Source of the DNA: an uncultured Anaerolineales bacterium | GTDB taxonomy: Bacteria; Chloroflexota; Anaerolineae; Anaerolineales; Villigracilaceae | Length of the DNA stretch: 22,832 bases | Direction of reading: 5' to 3' | Assembly: GCA_937928015.1 (NCBI GenBank) | Contig: CALFXA010000004.1 | Span: 1-22,832 of the forward strand | Shown here: piece by piece, positions 15,053 to 22,408 of the stretch | How the letters are laid out: the number at the start of each line of letters is the position of its first letter | Numbering within the stretch: the first letter of the stretch is position 1 | Program-made: the position numbers and the translations under genes | The notes under the pieces: model-generated | Told to the model about the DNA's origin: nothing | The model's database searches: none | What the model saw: the letters and a program-made list of their open reading frames with translations, nothing else

Positions 15053-15763
15053 ATGAAAAAAATCGAACGGTTCGTTCTTTTATCGGTTCTGCTGACATTC
15101 GCTTTACTGGCGGCATCCTGCAGCGCCCTGCCAGGCCCCATCTCCACCCCCACCCTGTCTCAGGGGATGTCCGATTTCATCAACGCGCAGATGACCGTCA
15201 TCGCCACCGACCTTCCCAGGCCGACCGCCACCCCCAACGGTGACCTCGGCTGGGGGAACATCCAGGGCAAGGTCACGGATTCGACCACATACCTGCCCAT
15301 CGTCGGCGCGAAGATTACCTGTCGGCACTTCTCGGTCACGTCCACCGCGCCGTGCAATGCCAGCGTCCTCACCGGCATGGACGGCAGGTACATCTTCCCC
15401 AACGTGTACTTCGTGGACGGTGACTACTTCGAGTTGAAAGTGCAGGCCCCGGGCTACATTGATCAGACCGTTTACATCAACACCGTCCGCACGCCCAACC
15501 CCGTGGTGGACGTCCGTCTGGCCGTGATCGCCACCGCGACGCCGCAGATCGTCTGCACCCAGCCCGCCTGCGGTCCGCACGATGTGTTGATTTGCGATCA
15601 GGGAAATTGCATCGGCGGCTGCGGATTCGTGTGCGCCACGCCCGTTGTGATCTGCACACCGCCGTTGTGCGCCATCGGCACGAACGAGGCGTACACCTGC
15701 TCGGGTACCGCCTGCCCGGGTGGCTGCGGGACGACCTGCGCCACGTACACGCCTGCGCCGTAA
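15053..15763 (+). CDS. Lipoprotein with carboxypeptidase-regulatory-like domain and two Cys-rich modules
   Basis: 236 residues. A lipoprotein signal peptide (MKKIERFVLL, then LLAASC) puts the lipidated Cys at C23. A Pro/Thr linker precedes a beta-sandwich like CarboxypepD_reg (about 67-145: NIQGKVTDSTTYLPIVGAKI, then TGMDGRYIFPNVY, then QAPGYIDQTV). The C-terminus holds two modules of pattern C-x4-C-x7/9-C-x4-C-x3-C-x3-C, 12 Cys in all, ending TYTPAP. These could form disulfide knots or bind metal. ATG 15053 has GGAGG 5 nt upstream. The function is unknown; the protein should sit on the outer cell surface. Confidence 0.85.
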   Translation: MKKIERFVLLSVLLTFALLAASCSALPGPISTPTLSQGMSDFINAQMTVIATDLPRPTATPNGDLGWGNIQGKVTDSTTYLPIVGAKITCRHFSVTSTAPCNASVLTGMDGRYIFPNVYFVDGDYFELKVQAPGYIDQTVYINTVRTPNPVVDVRLAVIATATPQIVCTQPACGPHDVLICDQGNCIGGCGFVCATPVVICTPPLCAIGTNEAYTCSGTACPGGCGTTCATYTPAP

Positions 15764-15803
15764 AATTTTGAACATGCCAACATTGATCTTTTTTCAGACC
15801 GTA

Positions 15804-15844
15804 GACGATGGACCGTGGACCGTTCCTTTCCACCGTCCATCGTC
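15804..15844. repeat. Palindromic repeat upstream of the UvrD-like helicase
   Basis: Arms GACGATGGACCGTGG (15804-15818) and CCACCGTCCATCGTC (15830-15844) pair with one mismatch around an 11-nt loop. More copies of the GTCCACCGTCCA word follow up to about 15855. It looks like a dispersed repeat and may act as a terminator for the lipoprotein gene. Confidence 0.6.
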
Positions 15845-15862
15845 CACCGTCCACGGCTCACA

Positions 15863-18154
15863 ATGATGAATTTCCTTCCCCGTCCCTCTCAACAGAACAT
15901 CCTCCGTTACCGCGGCGGACTACTCGGCATTGCCGCCGTGCCAGGCGCGGGCAAGACGCACATCCTGTCGGCGCTGGCGGCGCAGATCATCGCGGAGGGC
16001 GGCTTGCAGGATGGGCAGGAAGTGCTGATCGTCACGCTGGTCAACTCGGCGGTGGACAACTTCGAGGCGCGCATCCGCCGCTTCTTCGAGAATCCGCTAC
16101 AGGCCCTGTACAAATATCGCGTCCGCACCCTGCACGGACTGGCGCACGACCTGGTGCGTGAGAAACCCGCCAGCGTGGGACTCGAAACCCAGTTCAGCAT
16201 CATCGACGAGCGTGAGGCGGGTTTCATCCGCCGCGAGGCGGTCAACGCCTGGCTGGCCTCGCACACGCTGGACGAGTACCTCGACCCCGCGCTGGACGAA
16301 TCGCGCCGTGAGTGGGTCCGCCGCCAGCAACTGCCCGACATGGTCGACTCGCTGGCGAACGCCTTCATCCGCTCGGCCAAGGACCGACTGCTCACGCCCG
16401 AGCAACTGCGTTCCCTGCTGGATGCCTCCCCCGCCCCGCTGCCGCTGGCCGAACTCGGCTGGAGCATCTACGCCGACTATCAGCGCGCGCTGGCCTATCG
16501 CGGCGCGGTCGACTTCGACGACCTGATCCGCCTGGCGCTGACCCTGCTCGAACACGACGAGGAATTCCTCGAACGGCTGCGCTTCCGTTACCCCTACATT
16601 TTGGAAGACGAGGCCCAGGACTCGAGCCTCTCCCAACAGCGGATTCTGGGTCTGCTGTCTGGCGCTACGCCCCCCTCGTCTTCTGGGAGCGGGTGGGGGG
16701 TCGGGAACTGGGTGCGCGTCGGCGACCCGAACCAGGCCATTTTCGAGACTTTCACCACCGCCGACCCCGACCTGCTGCGCGACTTCATCCGCACCAACCC
16801 CAACGCGGATATGCCCGAGTCGGGCCGCTCGCAGCCGTCGGTCATCGCCCTGGCCAACCACCTGATCGACTGGGTCATGCAGTCGCATCCCGAGCCCCTC
16901 GCGCGGACGGCGCTCTCGCTGCCGCACATCCAGCCCGTGCCCGAGGGCTACCAGCCTGTCAACCCACCGGACCAACCCGAGGCGGTGCGCTTCATCGACA
17001 AGAAGTTCACGCCCGAAGAGGAACTCGAAGCCGTGGCCAAGTCGGTCAAGAGCTACGTCGACTCGCTGGCCGACCTGCCCGACGAGCAAAAGCCGACCAT
17101 CGCCGTGCTGGTGCCGCGCAACAACCGCGGCATCGAGGTTATCGAGGCGCTCAAGAAGCGCGGGGTCGAAACCATCGAGCTGATCTCGTCCACGTCCAAC
17201 ACGCGCGCGGCGGCGGGATCGCTAAACTACCTGCTCTCTTACCTCGCGGACCCGCAGTCGGCGCGCAAGCTGGCCAAGGCCTACGAGGTCTGGCGGCGGG
17301 ACTGGCGCTCGGACGCCGAGAAGATGGAGTTGGTCAAGGCCACCATCGACGTTATCCGCCGCATCGGTGAGGTGGAGACCTTCGTCGCGCCTGCCACCCT
17401 CTCAGGGAGAGGGTCAGGGGTGAATGTGGATTGGTTGGCGCTGTTGAGCGAGTCCGAGTCGGAGCAGGTGCTGCAAGAGTTGGCCGACTTCCGCGTCAAC
17501 GTGGGACGCTGGCTGAACGCGGTCACGCTGCCCATCGACCAGTTGATCCTGACCCTGGCGCAGGATATCTTCAGCGACGCCTCGGACCTGGCGCTGGCGC
17601 ACAAGCTGGCGCTGGTGCTGCGTAAGGCCACCGCGGACCACGGCGACTGGCGCCTGCCCGAGCTGACCTCGGAGCTGGCCGTCATCGCCAAGAACGAACG
17701 CCGCTTCATCGGCTTCTCGTCCGATGACTCGGGCTTCGACCCCGAGCGGCATCGCGGCAAGGTGGTCGTGACCACCCTGCACAAGGCCAAGGGCCTCGAA
17801 TGGGACCGCGTGTACATTATGTCGGCCAACAACTACGATTTCCCCGCGAACCTGCCCGGCGACCGCTTCATCTCGGAGAAGTGGTTCGTGCGCGGTGGGC
17901 TGAACCTGGAAGCCGAAGCCCTGGCCCAGTTGACCGCGCTCGAGTCGAACGGCGAATTCGACTGGTACGAGGAGGGCGCGGCCACCCAGGAATCGCGCCT
18001 GGGCTACGTCAAGGAACGCCTGCGCCTGCTGTACGTGGGCCTGACCCGCGCCAAACGCGACCTGATCGTCACCTGGAATTCAGGCCGCCAGGGCGACGCC
18101 ACGCCCAGCCTGGCCCTGTCCGAGTTGATGGGGTGGCGGGAGGGGAAGGGGTGA
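15863..18154 (+). CDS. UvrD/PcrA-type SF1 ATP-dependent DNA helicase
   Basis: 763 residues with all motor motifs: Q-region PSQQNILRY, motif I AVPGAGKT (25-32), motif Ia near TLVNSAVDNFEARI, motif II ILEDEAQD (247-253), motif III VGDPNQAIFETF (286-297), motif IV ESGRSQPS (319-326), motif V TTLHKAKGLEWD (637-648) and motif VI LLYVGLTRAKRD (722-733). It should unwind DNA 3' to 5'. No nuclease domain is present. Residues 267-281 and 509-522 are low-complexity in-frame insertions that look repeat-derived. ATG at 15863 is followed by a second ATG; the ribosome site is weak, and an in-frame GTG at 15815 lies inside the upstream repeat. Together with the degenerate protein at 11774 it may form a two-subunit repair machine. 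Confidence 0.93.
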   Translation: MMNFLPRPSQQNILRYRGGLLGIAAVPGAGKTHILSALAAQIIAEGGLQDGQEVLIVTLVNSAVDNFEARIRRFFENPLQALYKYRVRTLHGLAHDLVREKPASVGLETQFSIIDEREAGFIRREAVNAWLASHTLDEYLDPALDESRREWVRRQQLPDMVDSLANAFIRSAKDRLLTPEQLRSLLDASPAPLPLAELGWSIYADYQRALAYRGAVDFDDLIRLALTLLEHDEEFLERLRFRYPYILEDEAQDSSLSQQRILGLLSGATPPSSSGSGWGVGNWVRVGDPNQAIFETFTTADPDLLRDFIRTNPNADMPESGRSQPSVIALANHLIDWVMQSHPEPLARTALSLPHIQPVPEGYQPVNPPDQPEAVRFIDKKFTPEEELEAVAKSVKSYVDSLADLPDEQKPTIAVLVPRNNRGIEVIEALKKRGVETIELISSTSNTRAAAGSLNYLLSYLADPQSARKLAKAYEVWRRDWRSDAEKMELVKATIDVIRRIGEVETFVAPATLSGRGSGVNVDWLALLSESESEQVLQELADFRVNVGRWLNAVTLPIDQLILTLAQDIFSDASDLALAHKLALVLRKATADHGDWRLPELTSELAVIAKNERRFIGFSSDDSGFDPERHRGKVVVTTLHKAKGLEWDRVYIMSANNYDFPANLPGDRFISEKWFVRGGLNLEAEALAQLTALESNGEFDWYEEGAATQESRLGYVKERLRLLYVGLTRAKRDLIVTWNSGRQGDATPSLALSELMGWREGKG
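16661..16705 (+). repeat. First in-frame low-complexity insertion in the helicase gene
   Basis: The bases encode GATPPSSSGSGWGVG between motifs II and III. The DNA has a C-rich stretch (GCCCCCCTCG) followed by a G-rich stretch (GCGGGTGGGGGGTCGGG), as in dispersed palindromic repeats of this kind. UvrD proteins normally connect QQRIL and the GD motif with a short loop. Confidence 0.5.
17387..17428 (+). repeat. Second in-frame insertion, palindromic, in the helicase gene
   Basis: It encodes APATLSGRGSGVNV. ACCCTCTC (17396-17403) pairs perfectly with GAGAGGGT (17407-17414) around a 3-nt loop, then TCAGGGGTGA follows. This word is typical of an intergenic repeat rather than a helicase segment. 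Confidence 0.6.
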
Positions 18155-18207
18155 AAATTCAACATTGTCGGTTTTATTGTAATGATCGCACAGTTTACAT
18201 AATGAGC

Positions 18208-18213
18208 TATAAT
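18208..18213 (+). promoter_or_regulatory. Candidate -10 box upstream of the caspase-EAL gene
   Basis: TATAAT lies about 75 nt before ATG 18289 in AT-rich DNA. No good -35 is seen at 16-18 nt, so this is tentative. The ribosome site AAGGAAG lies about 8-9 nt before the ATG. Confidence 0.3.
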
Positions 18214-18288
18214 TTGCACAGATACTTGAATCGTACGTAGTACTCTGTTAATAAAAAAGCTGTATTAAGTACACAAGGAAGAAATAGT

Positions 18289-20559
18289 ATGGACAATACA
18301 TATTATGCCATTCTAATAGGAATCAATGAATATCAAGACGAACAACTTCCTAGTTTAAAATGGGCAGAGAAAGATTGCGACGATATATTTAGTGTATTAA
18401 CCAATAGAGAACATGGACTATTTTTTCCCGAAAATATAATAAATTTAAAGGGGGCAGAGGCGACACTTGAAAATGTACAACATAAACTTTTTACGCAAAT
18501 AGTTCAAAACAGAACAAAAAGCGACACAGTCCTAGTCTATATTTCTGGGCATGCATTCCCCATCCCATACCAAAATCGAATATATCTAGCTACACATGAA
18601 ACAAAAATTGAATCCATCAAACAAAATCCACTAAAAGGGCTGTGGATGTACCAGTTACACGATGAATTCTTCAAGAGATCAGAGGCGAAGAATCTAATTT
18701 TCATATTAGACACATGCTATAGCGGTTCGCTCTTACCGCAATCAACAAAGGGAGGAAAAATAAAGGCGGCATTAGTAGATGAAACATTTTACGCATCAGG
18801 AACTGGAAAAATTGCGATTGTCTCATCACCTCCGGAAGGTTTGTCTCGTGAAGATGATCATTACCAAAATAGTGTCTTTACATATTTCTTAAAAAAGGGA
18901 TTGGCAGGAGAAGCTACTGAGCCAGAAAACGGCGAAGTTACCATTGATAGTTTGCTTGCTTACATACGGCGTGAGGTTCCGCCAGATCAACCTACGGGAA
19001 GATACGGAAATGACTATGGGCGAATAGTACTATCGCGGTCACATAACCCCCAAAAAGAAGTTGGATTTCAAAAGAGTTATCCTGAATTTGAACTTTCAAA
19101 AGAAATTTTTTATAAATCGAATTTTTCTCCGCTTCGAAGCAATTTAGAAAGCTACCAAAGCTTAATTGACAAGTTGGTGGTTACTCTTGCCGAAAAGAGC
19201 CAAGATGAGATTGATGTAGCAACCCGTATCATTAATGCCATTAGGCTATCATCAGAAGCAAAAGCAACCCTGCTTTTAAGAAAAGATTTGGACGATTGGA
19301 TAGTCAAAGCAATCAGTATCGATAATGATGCCACTATAAATATTGATGAATACGTTTCAACCGCGCTATCGGCTAGCCTGCGAAACAATGCTTTGGGTCC
19401 AGAAATAAGCGGTGTATTTAAAAAAACGACCAGTGAAGTCAATGGACAAAGATTGGTCGCAATCCCTCTTCGTAAAACGTATCCTTTTGAAATTTTAGTA
19501 ATCTGCGACACCGAAAATGAATTGGTTGAAAACGATATATATGCTGAAATTCTAATCGGAGTGTACAATACAACATATAGCTTTTCGTCAATGCCTGATG
19601 CATTAATAATAGAATCGGAAATCTACGACCATTTAAAATTATTATACAAATTTGTACCTATATCTTTCTACAATCATCGTTTTGAACTATTTACTAACAG
19701 GCTCCATGCCAAAAACATTTCTGTTTTATTCCAGCCCATATTTAAGTTTGGAGTTGGCGAAATAAGTATCAGCGGATTTGAAGCATTAGCGCATGACAAA
19801 GAAACAGGAAAATCGCCAGCAGATATATTTCATGCTGCAGAAATATGGGGGAAAAAGTTTATGCTTGAAGCGGATTTACATTTTCTGCAAACAGCTGGCG
19901 ATAAATACAAAGAAGTACGACTGAAAACGCCAGGATATAGACGCCCAGAAGACATTCAAGATCTATCTGTAAATGTATATCCAGAATCATTAGTAAGAAC
20001 AAAATATTTTGATGAAATGAAGAATGTTATCAACAGTGGTCTAATACCCAATGACAAACTCTATTTGGAAATATCTGAAAAAACAATATTCCCTATGGTA
20101 GAAGGCCAAGGAATTGCAGCGCAAAATAACATCAAGAGCTTTCGCCAATTACTTGAAAAGTATGTTCACTCCTTTGGCATTGGATTTGCAATAGACGACT
20201 TTGGAATTGGTTATTCTTCAGTATCTAGGTTAGCGGAATTGCATCCGAGTTACCTCAAGATTGATCGTGAAATACTGTTATTAAAAGATGCGTACAACAC
20301 TATAAGATTCGTGATTTCTTTTGTTAATGATTTGACTAGCAAACAGTTCTTACGTAATGCTAAAATAGTCTTAGAGGGATATGATAGCGAGACAAGTCGT
20401 TTTGTACAGTTAGGAGAGCTTAGAAAAATCGGAGTGCAATATGTCCAGGGTTATATTGTCGGAAAGCCCATTTATGATAAATTATTAAGACTTGATGCTC
20501 CATCAAAAGATTATCTATTTTCATTAATAAATTTAAAAAATGGAGATCCCAATGGTTAA
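18289..20559 (+). CDS. Caspase-like peptidase / GAF-like / EAL domain fusion protein
   Basis: 756 residues, no signal peptide or membrane segment, so cytoplasmic. Residues 1-250 are a caspase-like (C14) domain: YYAILIGINEYQDEQLPSL, catalytic H88 in YISGHAF and C143 in ILDTCYSG. Residues about 293-435 resemble a GAF sensor (RLVAIPLRKTYPFEILVICD). Residues 460-735 are an EAL domain with E498 in GFEAL, N562 in LSVNVYPESL, E594 in LEISEKT, D636-D637 in AIDDFGIGYSS, K657 in YLKID, E696 in VLEGYD and Q720 in VQGYIVGKP. The metal and substrate ligands are therefore largely kept, but the usual Arg after EAL is His and the second Glu of EGVE is Asp. No GGDEF domain is present. The trypco2-like gene overlaps the 3' end. 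A role in phage defence or programmed death is inferred. Confidence 0.9.
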   Translation: MDNTYYAILIGINEYQDEQLPSLKWAEKDCDDIFSVLTNREHGLFFPENIINLKGAEATLENVQHKLFTQIVQNRTKSDTVLVYISGHAFPIPYQNRIYLATHETKIESIKQNPLKGLWMYQLHDEFFKRSEAKNLIFILDTCYSGSLLPQSTKGGKIKAALVDETFYASGTGKIAIVSSPPEGLSREDDHYQNSVFTYFLKKGLAGEATEPENGEVTIDSLLAYIRREVPPDQPTGRYGNDYGRIVLSRSHNPQKEVGFQKSYPEFELSKEIFYKSNFSPLRSNLESYQSLIDKLVVTLAEKSQDEIDVATRIINAIRLSSEAKATLLLRKDLDDWIVKAISIDNDATINIDEYVSTALSASLRNNALGPEISGVFKKTTSEVNGQRLVAIPLRKTYPFEILVICDTENELVENDIYAEILIGVYNTTYSFSSMPDALIIESEIYDHLKLLYKFVPISFYNHRFELFTNRLHAKNISVLFQPIFKFGVGEISISGFEALAHDKETGKSPADIFHAAEIWGKKFMLEADLHFLQTAGDKYKEVRLKTPGYRRPEDIQDLSVNVYPESLVRTKYFDEMKNVINSGLIPNDKLYLEISEKTIFPMVEGQGIAAQNNIKSFRQLLEKYVHSFGIGFAIDDFGIGYSSVSRLAELHPSYLKIDREILLLKDAYNTIRFVISFVNDLTSKQFLRNAKIVLEGYDSETSRFVQLGELRKIGVQYVQGYIVGKPIYDKLLRLDAPSKDYLFSLINLKNGDPNG

Positions 20560-20887
20560 AACGCTGGAAATAGGACTTATAGAATTGATTCAAAAAGTAA
20601 AACAAGAACTTGCAGCTAAACAAGATGATGACGAACTTTTTTTTATTGAGGAAATTAATTTAGAGGTAAATTTTGTTGTATCAGGTGATTTGAATAGTGG
20701 ATTTAATTTAGGGATAGTCACCGTTGGAAGCGATGTTAATGAACAAAAAACACAAAAAATTAATGTAAAGCTGACTCCAATACTTACGAAAGATGAGTTG
20801 AAAAAAAAGATATCCCCCGAGAATATGAAAAGGATTTCTTCCTCATCATCCGAATCTTTGTTTAAGAGCGGCGGACAAGTTAAATAA
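20552..20887 (+). CDS. Trypco2 (trypsin-co-occurring domain 2)-like small protein
   Basis: 111 residues. An N-terminal amphipathic helix (IGLIELIQKVKQELAAKQ) is followed by beta strands FFIEEINLEVNFVV and GFNLGIVTVG and a closing INVKLTPI, the helix plus strand plan of trypco2 domains; the last 30 residues are Lys/Ser-rich. Trypco domains are found next to trypsin- or caspase-like effectors in bacterial conflict systems and are thought to link sensor and effector. ATG at 20552 has GGAG 6 nt upstream and overlaps the caspase gene stop by 8 nt, so translation is coupled; an in-frame ATG at 20540 lacks a site. The assignment is by pattern, not search. Confidence 0.72.
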   Translation: MVKTLEIGLIELIQKVKQELAAKQDDDELFFIEEINLEVNFVVSGDLNSGFNLGIVTVGSDVNEQKTQKINVKLTPILTKDELKKKISPENMKRISSSSSESLFKSGGQVK

Positions 20888-20957
20888 TCAAAAATTGGGC
20901 TTCGATAATCTGCTTCGTTCGTTTGACCGAGGGTTTAAAGAGAAATGAAATAGATGA

Positions 20958-21023
20958 AAATAAATTCTACACAGGATGAATCGGCATAACCTTATTTTCG
21001 CGAACTAAAGTAAGAATTTATTT
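20958..21023. repeat. AT-rich inverted repeat downstream of the trypco2-like gene
   Basis: AAATAAATTCT (20958-20968) and AGAATTTATTT (21013-21023) are perfect inverted copies, 44 nt apart, inside the 243-base gap before the DUF3891 gene. It could be a weak terminator or a mobile-element remnant, but 11 AT-rich bases may also arise by chance. The rest of the gap shows nothing clear. Confidence 0.35.
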
Positions 21024-21130
21024 CACTAATTCAAAAGCGATCTACAACCCCAGGGTATGCATCCAAGAGATCATTTTGTTTTATAAGTAAGAATCTTCGC
21101 CAAATCTTAGAGGTATAAAAGGAGACAACC

Positions 21131-21796
21131 ATGTTCAAATCAAAACGCAGGGCAATCGTCACACCGCAGTCGGAGCATCTCAAGCTGGTCGGCACGCTGG
21201 CCATGTTATGGGGCAACCAGGATTTTGATTTCCCGCCCATCGAACGGAATTCCATGATCGCGGGCATGGGTCTGCATGACCGCGGCTACGGCTACCTGGA
21301 CAATTCTCCCATCGGCGGGATGACCGACGAGGAATGGATTCCCATCGCGCGGCGCGGCTTCTTCATGCCCTGCTCCGACATCGTGACGGATACCCTCGTC
21401 AAGTACCATTTCAGGCGTCTCGCCACACACGACCCGTCACCGAAACGTCAGGCCCTCGTCGCTGAATTCTCCCAGGCCCTCGACGAGCAATTGCAGAAAC
21501 ATGGGTTGTCCAAAACCCTGTTCGACCGTCTGGACCACATCACCGACCTGTGCGACGTGCTTTCCTACAGCTTTTGTTTCGACGTCCCTGCCTCGGGAGA
21601 GATGTCCATCTTTCCGCGCAATGACGAAGATACCGAAGTCACGGTCCGCTATCATGTGGAAAACGGTGTGATCCAGGTCGACCCGTGGACTTTCTCGGTG
21701 GACCGCCACGAGGGCTATCTGGTCGCCTACCATCTGGAGGGCTACCCCGAACGGCTCAACCCGGTCATCTTGAATTATGAGCTGCGAAAAAAGTAG
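21131..21796 (+). CDS. DUF3891 family protein
   Basis: 221 residues, cytoplasmic. The pattern fits DUF3891: TPQSEHLKLVGTLAMLWG near the start (H16), then GMGLHDRGYGYLD (H49-D50), a candidate metal-binding HD-like pair, and LVKYHFRRLATHDPSP (H93). The conserved His/Asp positions suggest an HD-domain-like fold, but no activity is established for the family to my knowledge. AAAGGAG lies 6-7 nt before ATG. GC content returns to the genome norm here, so it probably marks the right edge of the island and belongs to the host backbone. Confidence 0.75.
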   Translation: MFKSKRRAIVTPQSEHLKLVGTLAMLWGNQDFDFPPIERNSMIAGMGLHDRGYGYLDNSPIGGMTDEEWIPIARRGFFMPCSDIVTDTLVKYHFRRLATHDPSPKRQALVAEFSQALDEQLQKHGLSKTLFDRLDHITDLCDVLSYSFCFDVPASGEMSIFPRNDEDTEVTVRYHVENGVIQVDPWTFSVDRHEGYLVAYHLEGYPERLNPVILNYELRKK

Positions 21797-21810
21797 TCCC
21801 CGCTGAAAAG

Positions 21811-21849
21811 TGAAATCACGGTCTCGTTTTCAACGAGACCGTGATTTCA
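21811..21849. terminator. Strong bidirectional terminator
   Basis: A perfect 18-bp stem (TGAAATCACGGTCTCGTT and complement) with a 3-nt loop stands between the convergent DUF3891 and nitroreductase genes. T-tracts on both sides are short but the stem is long. Confidence 0.85.
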
Positions 21850-21867
21850 TTAAAGGCAATCCAAATT

Positions 21868-22275
21868 TTACTTCTCAGGCGTCAACACAATGACGGGGAT
21901 TACGCGCGAGGTCTTGCGGCGGTAATCGTCGAAGCCAGGCATCATGTCCACCATCTTCTCGTACAGACGGGTCCGCTCAGGTTCGGGGGCCACTTGCGCG
22001 CGGACCTTGAGGGTCTCGGTGCCCACTTCCACGCTCACCTCGGGATGAGCCAGCAGGTTGTAATACCAGTCGGGATGATTCGGCGCGCCACCCTTCGAGG
22101 CAATCACCACCAATTTGTCTCCGTCGCGGAGACAAGCCACGGGGTTGACGCGCTCCTGTCCGCTCTTGGCGCCGATGGTGTGCAACAACAGCAGGGACTT
22201 GCCCTCAAACGATCCGCCTACCCTGCCGCCGTTGGCTCGAAATTCATCGATGATCTTTTGGTTCCAGTCGTTCAT
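21868..22275 (-). CDS. Deazaflavin (F420)-dependent nitroreductase/quinone reductase family protein
   Basis: 135 residues, the usual size for the Ddn-like split-barrel family. LLHTIGAKSGQERVNPV (30-46) and GGAPNHPDWYYNLLAHP (62-78) are the family blocks that shape the cofactor pocket, and GFDDYRRKTSRVIPVIVL closes the barrel. Members use reduced F420 to reduce quinones or nitro compounds, and F420 use is known in some Chloroflexota. ATG at 22275 (MNDWNQKI) is the expected start; AAGGAG lies about 14 nt upstream, rather far. It is divergent from the DUF4870 gene. Confidence 0.88.
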   Translation of the reverse strand: MNDWNQKIIDEFRANGGRVGGSFEGKSLLLLHTIGAKSGQERVNPVACLRDGDKLVVIASKGGAPNHPDWYYNLLAHPEVSVEVGTETLKVRAQVAPEPERTRLYEKMVDMMPGFDDYRRKTSRVIPVIVLTPEK

Positions 22276-22408
22276 ATCGCTCTGAAAATCTCCTTTTAGA
22301 CTTAGTTTAAGGATGCCGCCGCCATCCAGGCTCTTACCGCATCTGGGTAGCAGACCCGACAAGATTCAGGGTATCATTGCCTGCATCCACCTTTAGGAGG
22401 AAACTCGC

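Larger units (their letters stand above)
18155..21130. other. AT-rich island, probably horizontally acquired
   Basis: GC content falls from roughly 60% to about 35-40% (by eye) at the end of the helicase gene and rises again at the DUF3891 gene. The island holds only the caspase-EAL gene and its trypco2-like partner, plus AT-rich flanks. Codons such as ATA and AAA are frequent here and rare outside. I found no integrase, transposase, tRNA or obvious flanking direct repeat. Confidence 0.75.

Noticed and set aside
15863..18154. Nuclease domain (AddA/RecB type) at the C-terminus of the helicase
   Set aside because: The protein ends about 30 residues after motif VI; no GxxD...ExK pattern remains.
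18155..18288. Attachment site or direct repeat at the left edge of the island
   Set aside because: Comparison by eye with the right edge near 21100-21130 showed no matching repeat, and no integrase is present.
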